Shown: one piece after another, positions 16,846-25,234 of the stretch | Position numbering within the stretch: position 1 is the first letter of the stretch | Layout of the letters: each line of letters starts with the position of its first letter | Source of the DNA: Selenomonas sp. FOBRC6 | GTDB lineage: Bacteria; Bacillota; Negativicutes; Selenomonadales; Selenomonadaceae | Length of the DNA stretch: 52,897 nucleotides | Assembly: GCF_000286455.1 (NCBI RefSeq) | Contig: NZ_ALKG01000090.1 | Span: 1 to 52,897, forward strand | Direction of reading: 5' to 3' | The notes under the pieces: model-generated | The model's database searches: none | Seen by the model: only the letters and a program-made list of their open reading frames with translations | What the model was told of the DNA's origin: nothing | Program-made: the position numbers and the translations under genes

Positions 16846-16854
16846 ATCCTCTTC

Positions 16855-17208
16855 TTACTGGTTCTCCTTCGCCACATTGACGAGCTGCGTGAAGGCAGCC
16901 GCATCGGCAATGGCGAGGTCGGCAAGCATCTTACGGTTGACCTCGACGCCGGCGTTCGTCAGACCTGCTATCAGGCGGCTGTACGAAATACCATTGGCGC
17001 GGGCAGCGGCATTGATGCGGGCGATCCAGAGACGACGGAACGTCCCCTTCTTCGCACGACGGTCACGACGCGCATAGTAAAGCGCCTTCATGACAGTCTC
17101 ATTTGCCTTCTTGAACTGCTTGCTGCGCGAGCCGCGATAGCCCTTTGCCAGCTTCAGGATCTTCTTATGACGACGATGTGCTGTGACACCGCTTTTAACT
17201 CTTGGCAT
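16855..17208 (-). CDS. rplT: 50S ribosomal protein L20
   Basis: Binds 23S rRNA early in large-subunit assembly and, in Firmicutes, represses its own operon by binding the infC leader. The 117 residues are standard: [34 protein letters not shown], then [30 protein letters not shown] leads into the ATG. It is last in infC-rpmI-rplT, 51 bases after rpmI, and is followed by a strong terminator. An L20-type leader is visible at 18069-18168. Confidence 0.98.
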   Translation of the reverse strand: MPRVKSGVTAHRRHKKILKLAKGYRGSRSKQFKKANETVMKALYYARRDRRAKKGTFRRLWIARINAAARANGISYSRLIAGLTNAGVEVNRKMLADLAIADAAAFTQLVNVAKENQ

Positions 17209-17259
17209 TGCATTTCCTCCTAGTTCCTACCCACACGGGGATTTTGTTCGTTGCCCCAA

Positions 17260-17457
17260 TTATGCGTAGGGGAGCATCTTGCGGATGCGCTTGTAGTCCG
17301 ACGTATCAGCGAGAGCAGCCTTGCGCAGGTTGCGCTTGCGCTTCGGCGTCTTCTTCTCCAGAATATGTCTCTTGTACGCTTTGTTGCGGCGGAACTCTCC
17401 GCTCCCTGTCACGCTGAAGCGCTTTGCTGCTGCGCGGCGCGTCTTAATCTTCGGCAT
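17260..17457 (-). CDS. rpmI: 50S ribosomal protein L35
   Basis: Large-subunit ribosomal protein of 65 residues ([20 protein letters not shown], then basic stretches and KMLPYA at the end). I use the second of two close ATGs (17455-17457) because it is eight bases from GGAGG, whereas the first (17461-17463) is only two away; the result is the standard length. Its start lies inside the end of infC, an overlap of 14 bases, so translation is coupled. Confidence 0.97.
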   Translation of the reverse strand: MPKIKTRRAAAKRFSVTGSGEFRRNKAYKRHILEKKTPKRKRNLRKAALADTSDYKRIRKMLPYA

Positions 17458-18022
17458 CGCCATTTCCTCCTTTATCTTCCTTCGCGGGTTTGACCGGCTT
17501 CGCGGGCTTCTGCACCTTCGGGGACAGGATCATGGTCATGTTCTTCCCCTCCAGTTTCGCGCCACGCTCAATGGTCACAAGCTCGGTCATTCGCTCGGCA
17601 ACGCGGTCAAGAACCGCACGTCCGAGTTCCGGATGAGAAAGCTCTCTGCCGCGGAACATAATCGTAACCTTGACCTTGTTGCCCTCTTCGACGAAGCGGA
17701 GCGCATTCTTTAGCTTGACGTTGAAGTCGTGCTCGTCGATGTTCGGACGCAGCTTGACCTCTTTGATGCTGATGGTCTTCTGCTTCTTCTTCGCTTCTTT
17801 CTCGCGTTTCTGCTGCTCATAGCGGAACTTACCAAAGTCCATGATGCGGCAGACGGGCGGCTTTGCCTTCGGCGCAACCTCGACCAGGTCGAGATGCTGC
17901 TCCTCCGCCATGCGAAGGGCGTCGCGCGTCAGCATGATGCCAAGCTGTTCTCCCTCCGCGCTGGTGACACGCACCTCACGGATATGGATTTCCTCATTGA
18001 TTCGCAAAGATTCCCTGCTTAT
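17444..18022 (-). CDS. infC: Translation initiation factor IF-3 with an AUA start
   Basis: IF-3 binds the 30S subunit and rejects poor start codons. No in-frame ATG lies near the expected N-terminus ([19 protein letters not shown]). A strong GGAGGTG stands eight bases before an ATA at 18020-18022, which I take as the start, giving 192 residues. A GTG 24 codons upstream has no ribosome site and lies in the leader hairpin. Rare starts such as AUU on infC are the known basis of IF-3 self-regulation. Domains: IF3-N (about 1-75), linker, IF3-C (about 80-170), then an unusual Lys/Pro/acidic tail of about 20 residues. Confidence 0.93.
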   Translation of the reverse strand: MSRESLRINEEIHIREVRVTSAEGEQLGIMLTRDALRMAEEQHLDLVEVAPKAKPPVCRIMDFGKFRYEQQKREKEAKKKQKTISIKEVKLRPNIDEHDFNVKLKNALRFVEEGNKVKVTIMFRGRELSHPELGRAVLDRVAERMTELVTIERGAKLEGKNMTMILSPKVQKPAKPVKPAKEDKGGNGDAED

Positions 18023-18068
18023 GGCAAGAACACCTCCTGGTTCGGATGCACGCAGAACGCCATCCGGC

Positions 18069-18168
18069 AATAGAAAAGGGCGGCACGAAGCCACCCTAAA
18101 ACTCTCATGAAATATCTTTCATTCGACCCGACGCACAATTCTGTCCGCAGGTGAGAAGCGGTGGCTTC
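18069..18168 (-). ncRNA. L20-type leader with attenuator before infC
   Basis: On the minus strand, AGGGUGGC-UUCGU-GCCGCCCU (18077-18097) forms an eight-pair hairpin followed by UUUUCUAUU: a terminator 55 bases before infC. An upstream segment, GAAGCCACC (18160-18168), is exactly complementary to GGTGGCTTC (18087-18095) in the first arm of that hairpin, so the two pairings exclude each other. The upstream segment also forms its own small hairpin (AGAAGC/GCTTCT). This is the logic of the known L20 leader of Firmicutes. The assignment is from structure and position. Confidence 0.75.
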
Positions 18169-18185
18169 TGCTTGTAACAAAAGTC

Positions 18186-18215
18186 ATACTACCACAGATG
18201 CAGTATGCTTGTCAA
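18186..18215 (-). promoter_or_regulatory. Promoter of infC-rpmI-rplT inside the thrS end
   Basis: Minus strand TTGACA (18210-18215), 18 bases, TAGTAT (18186-18191). The -35 box overlaps the thrS stop codon. Transcripts from here would begin just before the L20-type leader. Confidence 0.65.
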
Positions 18216-20131
18216 TACTCCTGCGCGCGTGTTGCGATTTTTTCCTGCACGAGTGCGATGAAATCCTCCACCGACATGACCGTGCTGTCCTTCTCGCCAT
18301 ACTTGCGCAGGGCAACCGTATGATTCTCCTGCTCCTGGTCGCCGACGACGAGCGTGTACGGGGTCTTCTTGACCTGGCTCTCTCGGATCTTGTAGCCCGT
18401 CTTCTCGTTGCGGTCATCCACCTCAACGCGGAAGCCGAGGTCGAACATCTCCTTGCGCAGGCGCTCGGCATACGCCGCATGGCGCTCCGTGATCGGCAGG
18501 ATGCGCACCTGTACGGGCGCCATCCACACGGGGAATGCTCCCGCATAGTTCTCGATCAGGATTCCGATGAAGCGCTCGATCGAGCCGTAGACGACGCGGT
18601 GCAACATGACGGGGCGATGCTTCTCCCCATCCTCGCCGACATAGGTCAGGTCGAACTTCTCGGGCAGGCTCATATCAAGCTGAATCGTGCCACACTGCCA
18701 TGTGCGCCCAATCGAGTCGCGCAGATGGAAGTCGATCTTCGGCCCGTAGAACGCGCCGTCGCCCTCGTTGATAACGAAGTCGAGGCCGCGGTTTTCGAGT
18801 GCCTTGCGCAGTCCGTCTGTTGCAAGCTCCCACATCTCATCCGAGCCCATCGAGTCCTCGGGACGCGTCGACAGCTCCGCTTTGTACGAGAGCCCGTACG
18901 TGCGGTAGACCTCGTCGAAGAGGTCGATCGTGTGCTGAATCTCGCCCTCGATCTGATCGGGCGTGACAAAGAGATGCGCGTCATCCTGGGTGAAGTTGCG
19001 CACGCGGAAGAGTCCGTGCAGGGCTCCCGACAGCTCGTGACGGTGTACGAGCCCGAGTTCGGCGAGGCGCAGCGGCAGATCGCGGTAGCTGTGCAGCTGC
19101 GAGCGGTAGACGAGCATGCAGCCTGGGCAGTTCATCGGCTTGATTGCATAGTCCTCTTCGTCGATCTCGGTCGTATACATATTCTCGCGATAGTGGAACC
19201 AGTGCCCCGAGGTCTCCCAGAGCTTGCGGCTCAGGATGACAGGCGTGCTGATCTCCTGATAGCCGTAGCGGCGATGCACCTCACGCCAATATTCGAGAAT
19301 CGCATTGCGCAGAAGCATGCCGTTCGGATGAAAGAACGGGAAGCCCGGTCCCTCCTCATGCAGGCTGAAGAGATCCAGCTCCCTGCCGAGCTTGCGGTGG
19401 TCGCGCTTTGCTGCCTCCTCGAGCATATGGAGATAGGCATCAAGCTCCTCCTGATTATCGAACGCAGTTCCATAGATGCGCTGCAGCATCTTGTTCTTCT
19501 CGCTGCCGCGCCAGTATGCGCCGGCGATGCTCTGCAGCTTGAACGCCTTGACCTTGCCCGTGGACATGACGTGCGGCCCCGCGCAGAGATCCGTGAACTC
19601 GCCCTGCGTATAGGTGGTGATCGTCTCGTCCTCGGGCAGATCTTCGATCAGCTCCACCTTGTAATTCTCGCCCTTTGCACGGAAATATTCGATCGCCTCA
19701 TTGCGCGGAATCTCACGGCGTTCGAGCTTCAGATTCTCCTTGACGATCTTCTTCATTTCCTTTTCGATGTCGCGCAGGTCGGCATCCGTCAGCTGGCGAT
19801 CCAGATCGAAGTCATAGTAGAAGCCGTTCTCGATGGCAGGACCGATGGCGAGCTGCACATTGCTTTCGGGATAGAGGCGCTTGACCGCCTGTGCCATGAT
19901 ATGCGATGCCGTATGACGCAGCGCATGACGTCCTCCCGCATCCTCAAAGGTCAGCACCTGAAACGCAGCATCATGCGTCACAGGTGTCGTCAGGTCGACG
20001 GTCTTGCCGTCGAGGCTTGCCGCAAGCGCCTTCTTTGCGAGTGAATTGCTCATTCCCTTGACAACGTCCAGCAGCGTTGTCCCTGCCTCTGCCTCGCGTA
20101 TGGAGCCATCCGGCAGTGTCAGCTTTATCAT
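18212..20131 (-). CDS. thrS: Threonine-tRNA ligase
   Basis: Charges tRNA-Thr; 639 residues, the standard length. Domains in order: TGS (about 1-60, MIKLTLPDGSIREAEAG), the editing domain with HTASHIMAQAV and later CAGPHV, the class II core with motif 2 and zinc site (MNCPGCMLVYRS, then ELGLVHRHELSGALHGLFRV), and the anticodon-binding domain (APVQVRILPITERH). The start follows GAAGGGAGAGCG. A strong terminator lies 60 bases upstream and no clear promoter is seen between it and the ATG, pointing to attenuation. Confidence 0.98.
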   Translation of the reverse strand: MIKLTLPDGSIREAEAGTTLLDVVKGMSNSLAKKALAASLDGKTVDLTTPVTHDAAFQVLTFEDAGGRHALRHTASHIMAQAVKRLYPESNVQLAIGPAIENGFYYDFDLDRQLTDADLRDIEKEMKKIVKENLKLERREIPRNEAIEYFRAKGENYKVELIEDLPEDETITTYTQGEFTDLCAGPHVMSTGKVKAFKLQSIAGAYWRGSEKNKMLQRIYGTAFDNQEELDAYLHMLEEAAKRDHRKLGRELDLFSLHEEGPGFPFFHPNGMLLRNAILEYWREVHRRYGYQEISTPVILSRKLWETSGHWFHYRENMYTTEIDEEDYAIKPMNCPGCMLVYRSQLHSYRDLPLRLAELGLVHRHELSGALHGLFRVRNFTQDDAHLFVTPDQIEGEIQHTIDLFDEVYRTYGLSYKAELSTRPEDSMGSDEMWELATDGLRKALENRGLDFVINEGDGAFYGPKIDFHLRDSIGRTWQCGTIQLDMSLPEKFDLTYVGEDGEKHRPVMLHRVVYGSIERFIGILIENYAGAFPVWMAPVQVRILPITERHAAYAERLRKEMFDLGFRVEVDDRNEKTGYKIRESQVKKTPYTLVVGDQEQENHTVALRKYGEKDSTVMSVEDFIALVQEKIATRAQEY

Positions 20132-20159
20132 AAACGCTCTCCCTTCAAAATATAGGATC

Positions 20160-20176
20160 TACTGATTTTATCAGTA
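20160..20176. repeat. Small hairpin in the thrS leader
   Basis: TACTGAT, three bases, ATCAGTA: a perfect seven-base stem just downstream of an AGGAGG on the minus strand, between the leader terminator and the thrS start. Confidence 0.45.
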
Positions 20177-20186
20177 CCTCCTAATA

Positions 20187-20238
20187 CAAAAAAGCCCCGC
20201 CCCTTGGGATAGGAAATCCATCCCATAGGGACAAGGCT
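20187..20238 (-). terminator. Strong terminator in the thrS leader
   Basis: Minus strand: AGCCTTGTCCCTATGGGAT (20220-20238) pairs with ATCCCAAGGGGCGGGGCT (20193-20210) with G-T wobbles and one bulge, then six or more T. It may end the LysM gene transcript, act as a thrS attenuator, or both. Confidence 0.85.
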
Positions 20239-20242
20239 ATAT

Positions 20243-20255
20243 GTTTCCACCCTAA
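20243..20255 (-). promoter_or_regulatory. T-box-like motif before the thrS terminator
   Basis: Minus strand TTAGGGTGGAAAC, matching the first nine bases of the T-box consensus AGGGTGGNACCGCG. TGGA would fit a tRNA with a U before CCA. It sits directly 5' of the thrS leader terminator and overlaps the stop codon of the LysM gene. No stem I can be placed outside that coding region, so a functional T-box is uncertain. Confidence 0.35.
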
Positions 20256-20602
20256 TCGGTAACGTCATTATAAGGCGCACGGGCGGCTGTGTCAAGGGAT
20301 TTGTGCTCTGCCATCGCCTGCAGCTGCTCTGCAGGTTCCAGCACGGGAATCTGCAGACGACGTCCCGCAGCAACAGAACCATCCGGTGTAAGGCCGTTCA
20401 CCTCGATGATGGCCTCCTCGAGCTGCTCCGCCATCGTCTCCTTCGTCGCGTACTTACGCGCGATTGTCCAGACGTTCTCACCGCGCGAGACAGATACCTC
20501 GATGAAATCAGACGAGCGCAGATATGGATTCGTCAGGTGAAGGGCGGAGACGCCCATCCAGATGAGAGCAAATACACTGAGAACAAGACCGATGCGTTTC
20601 AT
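20252..20602 (-). CDS. YneA-like membrane-anchored LysM protein
   Basis: A 116-residue protein with one N-terminal membrane segment (about 4-22), then a LysM domain (about 34-86: FIEVSVSRGENVWTIARKY, ending RRLQIPVL) and a short polar tail. Size and layout match YneA, the SOS-induced division inhibitor of Bacillus. The ATG at 20600-20602 follows GGAGGAG; a longer reading lacks a ribosome site. Its promoter carries LexA-like sites, which supports the YneA role. YneA usually lies next to lexA; no lexA is in this window. A general LysM wall-binding protein is the alternative. Confidence 0.8.
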   Translation of the reverse strand: MKRIGLVLSVFALIWMGVSALHLTNPYLRSSDFIEVSVSRGENVWTIARKYATKETMAEQLEEAIIEVNGLTPDGSVAAGRRLQIPVLEPAEQLQAMAEHKSLDTAARAPYNDVTD

Positions 20603-20653
20603 CTTTAACTCCTCCGCTATGTAAAAACTTCGTATATCCGTATATATATTCTC

Positions 20654-20667
20654 AAAACCTCTGTTCG
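20654..20667 (-). promoter_or_regulatory. LexA-like operator downstream of the -10 box
   Basis: Minus strand CGAACAGAGGTTTT agrees at 12 of 14 positions with the Bacillus SOS box CGAACRNRYGTTYC and lies over the transcription start of the LysM gene. Confidence 0.5.
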
Positions 20668-20672
20668 GATAC

Positions 20673-20701
20673 AGAATAACACAGAAAAGGTGTTCGGTCA
20701 A
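20673..20701 (-). promoter_or_regulatory. Promoter of the YneA-like gene
   Basis: Minus strand TTGACC (20696-20701), 17 bases, TATTCT (20673-20678), about 70 bases before the ATG. Confidence 0.7.
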
Positions 20702-20707
20702 TACTTA

Positions 20708-20721
20708 CGAACAAATTTTTC
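20708..20721 (+). promoter_or_regulatory. LexA-like operator upstream of the -35 box
   Basis: CGAACAAATTTTTC agrees at 13 of 14 positions with CGAACRNRYGTTYC. A third, weaker match (11 of 14) is at 20738-20751. Confidence 0.5.
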
Positions 20722-20755
20722 GCGTTTTTTTGTTCGCGGAACATGTTTTTGTAAC

Positions 20756-20787
20756 AAAAAAGGAGTTACGCCCGAAAGCATAACTCC
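20756..20787 (-). terminator. Terminator of the activase-fusion gene
   Basis: Minus strand GGAGTTATGC and GCGTAACTCC pair across a short loop and are followed by six T. Confidence 0.85.
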
Positions 20788-20798
20788 CAAATAAATAT

Positions 20799-23700
20799 TT
20801 AGTTTCTCTGCGCCATCTCCGCCACTGGTGCGGATGCCCCCACTCCCGCAGGGCGGCGCTCCTTTGCAACGGCGAGCATGAGCTTCAGACGGTTCAGCTG
20901 GTTGACCTCACTCGATCCTGCATCGCAGTCGATCGCCGTGATGTTCGCGCCGTGGTACGCCTTGCGCAGGTCGTGCATGACGCCCTTGCCCGTGATGTGG
21001 TTCGGCAGACAGCCGAACGGCTGCAGACAGACGACGTTCGGCACGCCCTCCTCGATGAGCTTCACCATCTCGCCCGTGAGGAACCAGCCCTCCCCTGCCA
21101 TATTGCCGAGGCTGACATGGCGAGCCGCGAGCTCCGCCGTGTGGTCGATGGACTGCGGCGGACGGAAGTGACGGCTCTCCTTGAGAGCCTTGCGCATCGG
21201 TGCGCGGAAGAACTCGATGACCTTGATGAACATGCGCCCGTAGAGGCGATCCTTGTACGAGCCCGCGAGCAGCTTGTGCTGCACAATTGGATCGTATGCA
21301 GAGTAGAGGAAGAAGTCAACGAAGTCCGGCATGACGACCTCTGCCCCCTCCCCCATCAGCACCTTCTCGATGTCATTGTTCGCAACGGGATGGTACTTCA
21401 CGAGGATTTCGCCGACGATGCCGACCTTCGGCTTCCACAGCTGCTCGTCGATGGGGATGTGGTCGAAGTCGCGCACGATGTCCTTCACCATGCGGCGGAA
21501 CTTGAACACGCTGCCGTGCTCGAGTTCCTCCTTGGCGCGCGTCATCCATTTATCGAATGCTGCCTGTGTCGCGCCCTTCACAAGCTCGTATGGCATCATA
21601 CGGTTGCGCACATTCATGAGCAGGTCGCCGTAGACCGCCGCCTTGATGGCATCCACCATCATCTCCCGGTTAAATGCGAAGCTGTCCGTCTCCTCGGGCA
21701 GACCGCGCACGGCAAAGACGGCGACGTTCGGGAAGCCCGCGTCACGTAGCGCCTTGCGCAAGACACCGAGATAATTCGTCGCACGGCAGGCGCCGCAGGT
21801 CTGAAAGAGTGCGATGCTCGTGTGATCCGCGTCGCACATCCCCGCCTTGAGCGCTGCGAGCAGCTGACCGATGACGACGATTGCGGGGTAGCACATATCG
21901 TTGTGCACGTAGCGCAGCCCCAGATCGATCGACGCCTTGTTCGGCATAGGTGGGATGACAACATTATAACCGTGCTTTCGCATCGTTGTACGGAAGAGCT
22001 CGAAGTGAATCGGCGCCATCTGCGGCGCAAGAATCGTGTGCGTCTTCTTACAGTCCTCGGTGAAGCGCGGGCGCTCAATGGTGGGCACTTCGTGATAGGC
22101 GGGATTCTCCCTGCGCGCGAGCGCGGCAATCAGGGAGCGCAGGCGGATGCGCGCCGCGCCGAGGTTCGACACCTCGTCCAGCTTTATCATCGTATAGATG
22201 CGCTCGTGCGACTCGAGAATCTCGCGCACCTCCGCCGTCGTGAGCGCGTCGAGTCCGCAGCCAAAGGAGCTCAGCTGTATCATCGTCACATTCGGGTGCT
22301 CGGCGACGAACTGCGCCGCGTGATAGAGGCGCGCGTGGTAGCTCCACTGGTTGACAACCTGAAGGCGCCGCTCCTGCACGGGGATGTGATAGACCGCATC
22401 CTCGGAGAGAATCGGCAGCTTGTAGGACTGGATCATCTCGGGGATGCCGTGATTGATCTCGGGATCGACATGATAGGGACGACCTGCAAGCAGGATGGCG
22501 TGCTCGCCCGTCTTTGCAATGCGGTCGAGAATTTGCTGACCATAGTCGCGGACGTCCTGACGATACTGCTCGATCTCTGCATAGCCCGCATCAACCGCAG
22601 CCGTAATCTCCTTTTTTCCGATGCCCTCGGGCTTTCCGAACTCCTCCACGAGGCGCTCGATCATGCGCCCCCTGTCGTTGATCGGCAGGAACGGCTGGAT
22701 AAAGCGGATATTCTTCTCACGCAGGATATCCATGTTGATGCGGATGTTCTCCGCATAGGATGCAACAATCGGACAGTTAAAATTATTTGCTGACGACCCT
22801 GGCTTATCGTCCATATTGTGCGGCTCGCAGGGGTAGAAAATCGTATCGACGCCCTTCTCGACGAGGTCGACAATATGCCCGTGTGCGAGCTTCGCGGGAT
22901 AGCAGAGCGAGTCCGACGGAATCGTCGCCATGCCCTTGTAGAAGAGCTGCGGCGAGGATTTGCCCGAGATCACGACCCCATAGCCGAGCTTGTCAAAGAA
23001 CGTGAACCAGAACGGAAAGTCCTCGTACATATTGAGCGTGCGCGGGATGCCGATGCGCCCACGCTTTGGCTCTGCCGGCGACTTATAGTGCTTGAACACA
23101 CGGCGATACTTGAACTTGTAGATATTCGGCGTATCGTCCTCGTGCTTCTCTCCGCCGATGCCGCGCTCGCAGCGATTGCCCGTGAAGTAGCGCTCGCCGT
23201 TCGGGAACTGCTGCATCGTGATGAGGCATTTATTCCCGCATTTGCCGCAGCGGTAGGAGCTCGTCTTCGTCTCAAACGTGCCGAGTTCGTCCGCGCCGAG
23301 CAGGGTCGAGCGCTCCGTCCCCGCCTCGAGTGCGAGGATTGCCGCGCCGTATGCGCCCATGAGCCCCGCGATGTCGGGACGGATGACGTCCTTGCCGATG
23401 ATGTTCTCAAGCGCGCGCAGCACGGCGTCGTTGTAGAATGTCCCACCCTGCACGACAATGTGGTCGCCCAGCGCGGAGACATCCTTCAGCTGCATGACCT
23501 TGAACAGCGCGTTCTTGACGACCGAGAGCGCGATGCCCGCCGAGATGTCGGCGACCTCCGCCCCCTCCTTCTGCGCCTGTTTGACCTTCGAGTTCATGAA
23601 GACCGTGCAGCGCGTGCCGAGATCGACGGGGGCTTTTGCATCCACAGCCTTCCCCGCAAACTCTGCGGGCGTCATGTGCAGCCCCTCGGCAAAGTTCTGG

Positions 23701-25058
23701 ATGAAGGAGCCGCAGCCCGCCGAGCACGCCTCGTTCAGCGTAATATTGCCGACGCTGCCGTCCTGCACGAAGAAGCATTTCATATCCTGCCCGCCGATGT
23801 CAAGTACGAAGCTGACATCGGGGCAGAACTCCTGCGCCGCGCGCAGATGGGCAAAGGTCTCGACCTCGCCGCCGTCCGCGTGAAGCGCCGCCTTGACAAT
23901 CGCCTCGCCGTAGCCCGTCGTCATTGCGCCTGCAATGTATGCCCCCTCGGGCATGACGGCGTAGAAGTCCCGCAATGCGTTGACAACGGACTGAAGCGGT
24001 GAGCCGTGATTGCTGCCGTAGGACGTGTGGAGCAGCTGCTTGTCCGTGCCGATGGCAACGAGCTTCGTTGTCGTCGAGCCTGCATCGATACCGATGCAGA
24101 TCGCACCGCAATAGTCCGCAAGACTGCCGCGCTGCACGCGGTCTCGGTCATGCCTCGCACGGAATGCCGCATAGTCTGCCGCATCCTTAAACAGCGTGAA
24201 GTCCGCCGTGCGCGTCTCCGCCGCCGCAGCCTCCTCCGCGCGCGCAATGCACGTCTCCATCTCCCGCATATCGGTCACTCCGGCATCGTCGGAGAGCGCC
24301 GCGCCAACCGCGACGAAATAATTGCCGTAATCCACATCGACGACGTGTTCGTCATCGAGCTTCAATGTCTCGATAAAGCGTTTTTTCAGTTCCGGGAGAA
24401 AGTGCAGAGGTCCGCCGAGGAAGGCGACATTGCCGCCGATCGGACGCCCCTGCGCGAGATTACCGATGGTCTGGTTGACGACCGCCTGAAAGACGGAGAG
24501 TGCAATGTCCGCCTTTGCCGCGCCGTCGTTCATGAGCGCCTGCACGTCCGTCTTTGCAAAGACGCCGCAGCGCGAGGCAATCGCATAGACGCGCTTGCCC
24601 TTCTCCGCGAGTGCATTCAGCCCGATGGGGTCTGTCGATAGGAGCGACGCCATATGGTCGATGAACGAGCCCGTACCGCCCGCGCAGACACCGTTCATGC
24701 GCTGCTCAGGCGCATCGCCGAAATACGTGATCTTAGCGTCCTCGCCGCCAAGCTCGACCGCCGTCGTCGTCTCCGGAATGAGCCGGCGCACCGCAGAGGC
24801 GCAGGCAACGACCTCCTGCACGAACGGCAGCCCGATGCGCTGCGCGATGCCCATGCCCGCCGAACCCGTGAGTGCGAACGAGAATTTCGCCTCGCCCACC
24901 ACGTCCTTCAGCTGCGCCAGATTCTCCTGCAGCGCCTTGCCGATCTCGGAAAAATGCCGTGCATAGTTCTTGTAGAGGATCTCATGCTCCTCCCCGAGCA
25001 CAACCAGCTTAATCGTCGTTGAACCGACATCCACCCCGACACGAAATGGGGATTCCAA
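20799..25058 (-). CDS. Giant 2-hydroxyacyl-CoA dehydratase activase-related fusion
   Basis: A 1419-residue protein. Two ASKHA-fold BcrA/BadF/HgdC ATPase domains come first: residues 7-260 (VGVDVGSTTIKLVVL, NGVCAGGTGSF) and about 320-580 (IGIDAGSTTTKLVAIG, NEACSAGCGSF). The Cys in each second motif would bind the shared 4Fe-4S cluster. A zinc-ribbon-like YRCGKCGNKCLI follows near 630, then a DUF2229-type region (about 670-890) and a C-terminal HgdB-like part. Such fusions are widespread in anaerobes and usually lack a dehydratase partner, so the substrate is unknown. Start is TTG (25056-25058) behind AGGTGGTG. ATP-driven one-electron activation is inferred from HgdC. Confidence 0.88.
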   Translation of the reverse strand: MESPFRVGVDVGSTTIKLVVLGEEHEILYKNYARHFSEIGKALQENLAQLKDVVGEAKFSFALTGSAGMGIAQRIGLPFVQEVVACASAVRRLIPETTTAVELGGEDAKITYFGDAPEQRMNGVCAGGTGSFIDHMASLLSTDPIGLNALAEKGKRVYAIASRCGVFAKTDVQALMNDGAAKADIALSVFQAVVNQTIGNLAQGRPIGGNVAFLGGPLHFLPELKKRFIETLKLDDEHVVDVDYGNYFVAVGAALSDDAGVTDMREMETCIARAEEAAAAETRTADFTLFKDAADYAAFRARHDRDRVQRGSLADYCGAICIGIDAGSTTTKLVAIGTDKQLLHTSYGSNHGSPLQSVVNALRDFYAVMPEGAYIAGAMTTGYGEAIVKAALHADGGEVETFAHLRAAQEFCPDVSFVLDIGGQDMKCFFVQDGSVGNITLNEACSAGCGSFIQNFAEGLHMTPAEFAGKAVDAKAPVDLGTRCTVFMNSKVKQAQKEGAEVADISAGIALSVVKNALFKVMQLKDVSALGDHIVVQGGTFYNDAVLRALENIIGKDVIRPDIAGLMGAYGAAILALEAGTERSTLLGADELGTFETKTSSYRCGKCGNKCLITMQQFPNGERYFTGNRCERGIGGEKHEDDTPNIYKFKYRRVFKHYKSPAEPKRGRIGIPRTLNMYEDFPFWFTFFDKLGYGVVISGKSSPQLFYKGMATIPSDSLCYPAKLAHGHIVDLVEKGVDTIFYPCEPHNMDDKPGSSANNFNCPIVASYAENIRINMDILREKNIRFIQPFLPINDRGRMIERLVEEFGKPEGIGKKEITAAVDAGYAEIEQYRQDVRDYGQQILDRIAKTGEHAILLAGRPYHVDPEINHGIPEMIQSYKLPILSEDAVYHIPVQERRLQVVNQWSYHARLYHAAQFVAEHPNVTMIQLSSFGCGLDALTTAEVREILESHERIYTMIKLDEVSNLGAARIRLRSLIAALARRENPAYHEVPTIERPRFTEDCKKTHTILAPQMAPIHFELFRTTMRKHGYNVVIPPMPNKASIDLGLRYVHNDMCYPAIVVIGQLLAALKAGMCDADHTSIALFQTCGACRATNYLGVLRKALRDAGFPNVAVFAVRGLPEETDSFAFNREMMVDAIKAAVYGDLLMNVRNRMMPYELVKGATQAAFDKWMTRAKEELEHGSVFKFRRMVKDIVRDFDHIPIDEQLWKPKVGIVGEILVKYHPVANNDIEKVLMGEGAEVVMPDFVDFFLYSAYDPIVQHKLLAGSYKDRLYGRMFIKVIEFFRAPMRKALKESRHFRPPQSIDHTAELAARHVSLGNMAGEGWFLTGEMVKLIEEGVPNVVCLQPFGCLPNHITGKGVMHDLRKAYHGANITAIDCDAGSSEVNQLNRLKLMLAVAKERRPAGVGASAPVAEMAQRN

Positions 25059-25120
25059 AATAACACCACCTATCCGAATCCATATGAAACCATACGGATT
25101 TTCTCCAATTAACCCATATT

Positions 25121-25152
25121 AAATAGGAAAGCCTTTTTAGGCTTCCCTATTT
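25121..25152. terminator. Terminator between the metallo-hydrolase and activase genes
   Basis: AAATAGGAAAGCCT (25121-25134) pairs with AGGCTTCCCTATTT (25139-25152), one mismatch, four-base loop. The T tract on the minus strand is short. Confidence 0.6.
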
Positions 25153-25234
25153 TAACGTATTTCACAGGACTATGCAAGTGCAAGGCACACAGTTCTGCAA
25201 TATCCAATTTTTGACTAACGAATCTAAATGAAGC

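Noticed and set aside
18161-20044. 627-codon plus-strand frame opposite thrS
   Set aside because: Antisense shadow; thrS is complete and unambiguous on the other strand.
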